NCBI GenBank assembly: GCA_024195585.1
Contig: SWBL01000015.1
Location: 186,001 to 250,000 of the forward strand
Direction of reading: 5' to 3'
Length of the DNA: 64,000 nucleotides
Source of the DNA: Aureobasidium sp. EXF-3400
Lineage: Eukaryota > Ascomycota > Dothideomycetes > Dothideales > Saccotheciaceae
Made by a program: the position numbers and the translations under genes. This document shows, one piece after another, positions 57,854-64,000 of this stretch. The notes below the pieces were generated by a model that saw only the letters and a program-made list of their open reading frames with translations, did no database searches and had not been told where the DNA came from. Position 1 is the first letter of the stretch. Each line of letters opens with the position of its first letter.

Positions 57854-58948
57854 ATGCTCTCCAAAACACCTATAGCTGACATCGAAGGACCAGTTTGGCA
57901 TCGGTTCGTCAGATTCCTTGCAGATGATGGTCTAGAGTACTGTGGACAACCAGACTCTGAGGATGTGGATGGTGGGTAAACCTTGTGCCATACTAGTTGA
58001 GCAGCCTACTAACACACTCTGTGCAGTCGGTCTAGCAATGTTGAATGACACACCTGTCATGGTCGACATACTCGATGCAAAGTCAGCTCTCGATAGCGAT
58101 GCGAACTTTACAGGAGAGAAGAAGCGTATATTCAAGGTGATTGTGGCCGAGTTTATACCAGTTCGATTTGCTGATAAACACCGCAGCTACTATCACCAAT
58201 CAGTGCAGCTCAAGCCGGTGCAATCCATTGCATCGGCCTCAACTACACTGATCACGCGGTGAGACAGTCTTTTGATAAGAAGACGTGCAATGCTGACATG
58301 ATAACAGGCGGAGATGAAGGTGGCTACACCAGAATACCCCGAAGTCTTTCTCAAACCAGCAACCACCATCACTACAGCAACTGGCTCGATAATTATCCCA
58401 AAATCGTGCCATAATCAAGTTGATGGAGAAGTCGAACTCGCAATCATTATCGGGAGAGACTGCAAAGACCTCACGCTACAGAATGCGATGGATCATGTGC
58501 TCGGATATACTGTTGCAAACGATGTGACGGCGCGTAAGTTCCAAGCAAGAGGCAGCCAGTGGGGTTTCAGTAAGGGTTTCGATACCTTCTGCCCACTGGG
58601 TCCAGTGGTTGTCAGCAGACAATCTTTGCCTGATCCGAAAGTGCTGGAACTCAAGACAGTATTGAACGGGAAGGTCATGCAAAATGGCGAAGCAAGAAAT
58701 ATGATTTTCAGCATCGAAGATATATTGGTGTACCTGTCGAATGTGAGTAGCACTCAGCGGCGTGTTGAAGTGACGATGGTTAATTTGTTATACAGGGACA
58801 CACTTTGAGAAAGGGTACAGTGATTCTGACTGGTACACCTAGTGGAATTGGAGCGAGTTACGACCCTCCAATCTACCTTCAAAGAGGCGCGGACTTGAAG
58901 GTCTCCATCAGCCATGGCTTAGGGACTTTGGTCAACTCAATCATCTGA
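57854..58948 (+). CDS. Fumarylacetoacetate hydrolase superfamily enzyme (FAHD-like)
   Basis: Five exons: 57854-57971, 58027-58136, 58187-58258, 58308-58742 and 58796-58948, giving 295 residues. The core begins KLLSPISAAQAGAIHCIGLN (formed by intron 2, GTGATT...CGCAG), then YTDHAAEMKVATPEYPEVFL, DGEVELAIIIGRD (Glu-x-Glu metal ligands), YTVANDVTARKFQARGSQWG (Asp ligand) and the closing GTVILTGTPSGIGASYDPPI. Such enzymes hydrolyse or decarboxylate acylpyruvates and ring-cleavage products (fumarylpyruvate, oxaloacetate, homoprotocatechuate pathway acids). It is distinct from the true fumarylacetoacetase at 1818-3166. It lies between the transporter (divergent) and the regulator (stop codons seven bases apart). 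Confidence 0.9.
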
Positions 58949-58955
58949 AAGAGAA

Positions 58956-61058
58956 TCAAGCAGTATTGGAGGAGGCAAACCCACTCAAATTGTCAATCAA
59001 TCCCTCCCAATATGTGAAATCCATAAGCTCTGGAAACTCATTGAAATACCAGGGGTCCGTCCCTGTCATGCTCAATTCTGTAGACAGTGTTGAATGAACA
59101 CCTGTAGTATATGGTGCATTCGCAGAATGAACAGGTGAACTCCCAAGAGCCAAAGCATGGTTGGAGACTGACCTTGTCATCGGACCCGAGGTTGCCGTAG
59201 TCGATGGATTGCTTTGTAGATTACTTGGTGACTGACGTGTTTGCAGCGTTCTTGTAATGCAAAGCTCTACCACTCTCGCTTCCGCGAGACCAAATTCATT
59301 GGCCCAGGGATCATGATATTGTTGATAGCAGTAAGATTGTAGATCATTCAGTATACCTTCAGTCCGTGGTGCATAAGGCGACTGAATTGCAATGATACCA
59401 AGTATGAGTGCGCTGTTTGAGAGCTGTTGTGTGCCCGAATCTGCTTTGATGCGCTCAGCCATTGTGGGATTGTGCAAAGAAAGCTTGATTTTTAAATCTG
59501 CACATGCGGAAGAAATACAAGCATCACGACTGCGACGGAAGCGATCAGTGATACTAGACCGGAAGAGAAAGGCACGGTGTAGGGTAATGCGAGCAAAGTG
59601 GAAAGCTGTATGTAGATAATGACGATGCCAGCGAAGATAGGCGTATTGAGTGTCCAAGCGTAAGTCGGCATCCAAGCTGAAGTAGGACGGCAACGTGTCT
59701 TTCCAGAGCTGGAGCAGATCTTCAATTCGCATGACTTCGTCGTAGGATGCCGAAGAGTCCGTGGCGGAAGCGACACTAAACTGCATGTCGTATATCTGTG
59801 TAACTATTCGGGACAAACGATCTTGAAAGATCAGCAGGGCACCTGGTGTGGGGTTCGTCTCCAAGTCTGAAGGTTGAGCCAAGGCGGCTTCTTCATTTGA
59901 CATATCATCAACCCAGATGTTGTCTATCTCTTTGAACACACAGTGCTTCTCATTGATGGAATTTGGTCTTCCAAGAGCAAGAGCAATGGTCACATCAAGA
60001 GAGTAGAGTTGACTCCAGAGCCTTCGGCGAGTCTCGATGACCTTTCTAGGAAGTTGCAGATGTTCTCCGTCAATGTGCATCCCTTGGGCTTGAGCCATAC
60101 GAACAGCAAAGCTGCTGGTGAGCCAAGATTCAGAGATGCGCTTTGCGTAAATCAGATAGCGGGTGATAAGAATGCCCGCTCTGGTAAGATCCGGAGACTC
60201 TCCGTAAAATGACGGAGCAATCACTAGGCTCTTCCTCGCTGACCAGTAGAAATGCAGTGAAGAATCCTCACAGTCTCGTTGGGCTTCCACTGAGCATGGC
60301 TGTGGACAGTCTAACAGTTCGCCAAAAGCAAGAATGATGAATAACACTGAAAGCCATCGCAAATTGAGGTTGGTCAGATCGTCACAACCTGCTTTGCGAT
60401 CCCAAAACTCTTCGTAGTGCCGCATGAAGGTACTCTCGTGTACCGCGTCAAACGTGACGTTCAGCTCATTGAAGAAAAGTCTAATGAGCTTATCGACAGT
60501 TGCTTTCCGACGTGGCAGGCTCCCGAGAAGCTCCCAGAGCTGCGCATATGGTCCACGCTCCGATCGAAAGGGTTGAGTCGAGCCTCCCACACGTGTCCGG
60601 TGCGAATAACCGACGTGAATACCGTCTGACAGATCTGAGCTTGGGTCTCCCATAAGAGCCGCGGCGGAGTGATGTCCAAAGTATGAATTTCCATGGTACG
60701 ACGGGGCATCTCTGACCCTGTAAAGCTGGCCTGGGCGTGAAGCTGGTCCCTGGGTTACAACAGGGAAGGAGCTAGCCGTGCTCCTAGACTCAGGCATCTG
60801 GAGGATCTGAGCGGGGGCAATCACCTGTGCTCGTAAGGCTGGTGGTTGCTGGATCGAATTCCTACGTCTAGCCACGTGATGCCGTTTCGAGGTGGTCGGC
60901 CAGATGCAGTCATGCGGGATGCCACGGCGGACACAGTTCGAACAAGGCTGCTGTTTGTTGCACTTCTGTTTCTGTCTGTGGCACTCTAAACACGCTCTTC
61001 GAGAAAGCACACTTCGGGGCATGGTAGCCGGGCTATGCTCGTTGCTCGAGGACTGCAT
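58956..61058 (-). CDS. Zn2Cys6 transcription factor of the catabolic cluster
   Basis: Single exon, 700 residues. The zinc cluster is SRRACLECHRQKQKC, CSNC and a final Cys in GIPHDCIW (C-x2-C-x6-C-x5-C-x2-C-x8-C) at about 23-52. The fungal-specific regulator domain spans about 185-480: KLIRLFFNELNVTFDAVHES, WLSVLFIILAFGELLDCPQP, YWSARKSLVIAPSFYGESPD and VRMAQAQGMHIDGEHLQLPR with RRRLWSQLYSLDVTIALALG. The C-terminal part is Ser/Thr-rich, ending WYFNEFPELMDFTYWEGLID, a hydrophobic/acidic stretch that may activate transcription. Its stop is seven bases beyond that of the FAH-family gene, so the 3' ends must overlap as transcripts. A local regulator of the neighbouring transporter, hydrolase and esterase is inferred. 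Confidence 0.9.
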   Translation of the reverse strand: MQSSSNEHSPATMPRSVLSRRACLECHRQKQKCNKQQPCSNCVRRGIPHDCIWPTTSKRHHVARRRNSIQQPPALRAQVIAPAQILQMPESRSTASSFPVVTQGPASRPGQLYRVRDAPSYHGNSYFGHHSAAALMGDPSSDLSDGIHVGYSHRTRVGGSTQPFRSERGPYAQLWELLGSLPRRKATVDKLIRLFFNELNVTFDAVHESTFMRHYEEFWDRKAGCDDLTNLNLRWLSVLFIILAFGELLDCPQPCSVEAQRDCEDSSLHFYWSARKSLVIAPSFYGESPDLTRAGILITRYLIYAKRISESWLTSSFAVRMAQAQGMHIDGEHLQLPRKVIETRRRLWSQLYSLDVTIALALGRPNSINEKHCVFKEIDNIWVDDMSNEEAALAQPSDLETNPTPGALLIFQDRLSRIVTQIYDMQFSVASATDSSASYDEVMRIEDLLQLWKDTLPSYFSLDADLRLDTQYAYLRWHRHYLHTAFHFARITLHRAFLFRSSITDRFRRSRDACISSACADLKIKLSLHNPTMAERIKADSGTQQLSNSALILGIIAIQSPYAPRTEGILNDLQSYCYQQYHDPWANEFGLAEARVVELCITRTLQTRQSPSNLQSNPSTTATSGPMTRSVSNHALALGSSPVHSANAPYTTGVHSTLSTELSMTGTDPWYFNEFPELMDFTYWEGLIDNLSGFASSNTA

Positions 61059-61739
61059 GATTCGGATGCGACACTGTCTGATCGGTCACAATTGGCGCAG
61101 AAGGCCACTGACCGATGTCGTTCAACCACATGAGCGGCCAGCAAGACATCCTATCAGTGACCGGCGGCCGAAACCCGATCCGCCTATCTTTGACTGACTC
61201 AAATGGCTGGCGGGTGCGGGGCAGGACGAAATGCTAATCGCAGTGCCCATTGTTTTTTGTCGTCTCTATCAGATCGTCGCAGCGGAAGGAACAGTGTACT
61301 TGAAGCCTCGAATAGTAGTACGCAGCATTCGGAGACAGATTGGTTCAGGCACGCCTGTAATGGAATTGAGGAGAGGTCCGAAAGAATTCTCGCGCCAGCT
61401 GTGTCAACACCGACAAACGCCGAGCGTCTCCGCATGCGACCACATGTCTACCACACCCGAGTCGGAGATACACTCCGGTCGTCTTCAAACCACAACTCCA
61501 TGATCCAAGAATTGTGCGCTTTTGCCGTCGAGCCTACTTCATCCTCTACACTTCTATCACTGGACAGGCTCGCAGGTGTCTGCATCTATGATCTTTGATA
61601 CTGACTGTGTTAGGTTGAATCTTAATTACTCAATTCAAGTACAGTCATTTGCATCTCTGTCGAAATCATGAACGTAAATGCCGATAAGCTGATACTTAAA
61701 CGACTCTATTGCAGAATTCGATGTTCTCAGACAACGCCT
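61059..61739. other. Intergenic, regulator promoter / esterase 3' end
   Basis: 681 bases. It holds the promoter of the Zn2Cys6 gene. A plus-strand frame near 61203-61598 has no protein-like features and is not called. Confidence 0.45.
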
Positions 61740-63514
61740 CTACTCGCAAGACCAAGTGTTTGCTGCATTGACATCTCCCTTTCCACTCCACTTTTGCTTC
61801 TTGGGCCACATGCATAGAGGTCTCTGCCTCATGACCTTATCCTGCAAAGTATCGTTGACCCACTTGGTGGCAACAATTTCAGTCGGCGCAACGCCCTTCT
61901 CCACCCACTCCATCATGGCAAGGAGCACATCGTGTTTGGAATCCCTGAATCCAGGAACGCCGTATGCACTAGAGGAAAGGCCCGCTGCTTGATTGGCACC
62001 TGCGAAGTACCAAGGAGCGTTCACAGTGCTTGGGGTGCCAGCGCAATGTTGCATACCAGGGACAAGGAAGAAGCGGTAGAATGAGTCGAGAGATACACCT
62101 TTGGGTGCCAATGTCCGCAAGATCTGAGAATGGAGGTAGACGGAGCTGCCAGTTGGGATCAATCCATCACTCATACCGTGGTAATGGAGAAGTTTACCTC
62201 CACGAGCCAGGAAGGGTGACAGATCGAAGTCATCGGCAGTTGCATTACCAGGGTCTTCCGCGTCGGCTTGTTGGATCACGCCGTAATCAAAGTCTTGCCA
62301 CTTCCATTGAGGTCCGCGATTGAGGAAGTACTTCACGTAGTCAGGTCCAAGGTTGTTGGGCTGATTAGTGAGTCCGCCAATAAGTGGTACCCACTGGGCT
62401 TCGCTGCCCAACCAGAGATGAGGGAACACAAATGTCTGGTTTGTGTCGACATAATCGCTGTAGATCTGATGGAGGGTGTCCAGTTGGGGAGGAGTGAGAC
62501 ATGATGTTGTTTTGTTGGGTGTGCAGAGGAGGAAGTCGGGCTGGAAATCGCAAGCATTTGGGTCAGATACAATCGCGTCAACTACACCATCCGCACCATC
62601 ACATTGGCGTACTACTTCTGCACCAATGGCAGGGAAGAGAGCAGGCGGGATATGGTGAGCGGATGTGTTGGGTAGGTTGTAGCTTCCGACTTTGGATGTC
62701 CAAGGCTGGAGATGTTTCGTCCACCAGGCAGGCGCTCCAGCGACTACACCGTCAAAGTCTTCTGGGTACAGTTGAAGGTTTTTTAGACCTTGCCCTAAAC
62801 AAGCACGATGTGTGAGCGGTGTGACGATCTAGTGAGGACAAGCAGACGTACTTCCGCCCGTTGAGCATCCAGAATAGTAGCTGTAGAGGATTTTGTTGGA
62901 GTAGTATGAGGTGGTCAACTCTTTGGCCAACACGACTGAGCCATGCATAGCGCGGTAGCCCCAATCCAGGACAGCACCTTCGTTGTTGTATGCCCAGGAT
63001 CCGTTACTCGACACACTATTGTGACCAGTGTCTGTGGACATGACAGCATTGCCGTAACCGAGACCGGCAGCCTTCTCAATGTCAGTCTTTGCGAATGCTT
63101 GCATACTCGAGACAGCTCACCATATCCAACCAGTTGATGCCACCAGCAAACCCACCATTTCCGACGGCGCTGTTCCCCGGTCAATCTTCGCTCAACGACC
63201 ACAGGATAGGGAATCACTCACAGGAATCGGCCGTTCCAGTCATCAGGCAAGAAGACTCCGAAGCCGTAGTTGGAAGTACCGTTCTTGACCGACACCTGAA
63301 CCGCACATGCCGCGCGTAATTGCGTCGGCGAAACCGGATAAGCAATATCGGTCTTGGGAACGGTGAAAGTCGAGTTGGCCGGCATCCATGTTGCGAAGTC
63401 GACAGTAGCAATTGATGGGAAGGCAGACTGAAGCGAGTCTTTGTCGCAAGTGATTGCTAAGGCATTGGATGTCAAAGCTGCAATAGCTGCAAGGTGGGTC
63501 TGCTTCGTCTTCAT
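61740..63514 (-). CDS. Secreted tannase / feruloyl esterase family hydrolase
   Basis: Exons on the minus strand: 63514-63222, 63169-63121, 63074-62852 and 62794-61740, giving 539 residues. The N-terminus MKTKQTHLAAIAALTSNALA is a signal peptide. Family marks are FLPDDWNGRFLAVGNGGFAG GINW (split by intron 1), YGNAVMSTDTGHNS, the nucleophile motif SGCSTGGRQG (Ser near 190, formed across intron 3), YPEDFDGVVAGAPAWWT, LLHYHGMSDGLIP (acid residue) and VPGMQHCAG (His). The enzyme would hydrolyse gallate, ferulate or similar esters outside the cell. Intron 2 (63120-63075, 46 nt) needs a GAG 3' site and is the least certain junction. Substrate type (tannin versus feruloyl) cannot be told by eye. Confidence 0.92.
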
Positions 63515-64000
63515 GTTGATATTCTCGGGAGGGTATACAAGGAGAAGCTTGTTTCGGGCAGGGGCGAAAGCGATTCTTATACTCTCAATTCGACCGGCAG
63601 CTCACAATAGCGAAAATGCCGGATATGTCTCCCAGCCATGCCGTCAAGCAAGATCTGCAGGATGCTCGTCCAATTTGCTGCGTCGATGGCTTGAAAAGTG
63701 GAGTAGTCTGTGTGTGGGGATTGTGGAGAAGAATACTTGTGGCATGTCCACATCCTGTGTCTTGCCGTCAAGATGAGGTGCAAGATGAGTGCTGGGAAAG
63801 TATAGAAGCGCTGTCTGTCAGGTCGCCGATACTGGAAACACCAGGATTGTTCGTCGTAATGTCAGGATAGACGGTATGGAGGACTCCTTGTCTAGTTGAT
63901 CTTAACCAGATAGAGCTTGTGGGTTAGGGCAGACGCGGATACGGCCGAGCGCCTGAAGTTCGAACCTTCTTGCGGGGTCGATCTCGCTGATGACACCCGT
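63515..64000. other. Esterase upstream region and window end
   Basis: 486 bases. It holds the esterase promoter. The last 60 bases could be the edge of another gene, but no exon is supported. Confidence 0.4.

Noticed and set aside
63935..64000. TTCGAA-containing segment that resembles a tRNA T-loop
   Set aside because: No matching acceptor, D or anticodon stems could be folded around it.

Overview
The window is nuclear DNA of a filamentous ascomycete (Pezizomycotina). Evidence: dense genes on both strands, many short introns (about 45-100 nt, GT...AG, with CTAAC or CTGAC-type branch sites close to the 3' end), Zn2Cys6 transcription factors, a phenylacetate-hydroxylase-type P450 beside homogentisate genes, and fungal families such as TRS65, APQ12, SLD2, IML2 and NPL6. 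A black-yeast or dothideomycete source is a guess. I saw no transposon, CRISPR array or organellar sequence.

Layout. 1-5.5 kb: tyrosine/phenylacetate catabolism. Homogentisate 1,2-dioxygenase (cut by the window start) and fumarylacetoacetase are divergent from one promoter, followed by a CYP504-like P450. 6-31 kb: housekeeping block with vacuolar endopolyphosphatase, a zinc-binding protein of unknown role, TRAPP subunit TRS65, splicing factor PRP40, ribosome recycling factor RLI1, chromatin remodeller CHD1, an Mpv17/PMP22 membrane protein, phosphoglycerate kinase, SEM1 and IML2. 31-39 kb: NPL6/RSC7, a 2.5 kb gene-poor stretch, APQ12, an intron-containing tRNA-Phe, and a bHLH regulator with a palindromic E-box upstream. 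40-47 kb: a CTF1/FarA-like Zn2Cys6 regulator, a DOPA 4,5-dioxygenase family protein, and replication factor SLD2. 47-55.5 kb: a serine-rich orphan, then seven consecutive small coiled-coil genes, all on the minus strand, with two clear paralogue pairs. 56-63.5 kb: a probable aromatic/phenolic-ester catabolic cluster with an anion:cation symporter-type MFS carrier, a second FAH-superfamily hydrolase, a Zn2Cys6 regulator and a secreted tannase/feruloyl esterase.

How the genes relate. The first cluster would take (hydroxy)phenylacetate and tyrosine to homogentisate and then to fumarate plus acetoacetate; the maleylacetoacetate isomerase step is not here. The last cluster could release a phenolic acid outside the cell, import it and hydrolyse a ring-cleavage product under a local regulator. 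The coiled-coil array is the least explained part and the best candidate for something undescribed.

Exon boundaries were set by hand from splice consensus, unbroken frame and family similarity. Residue numbers are approximate. No database search was run.
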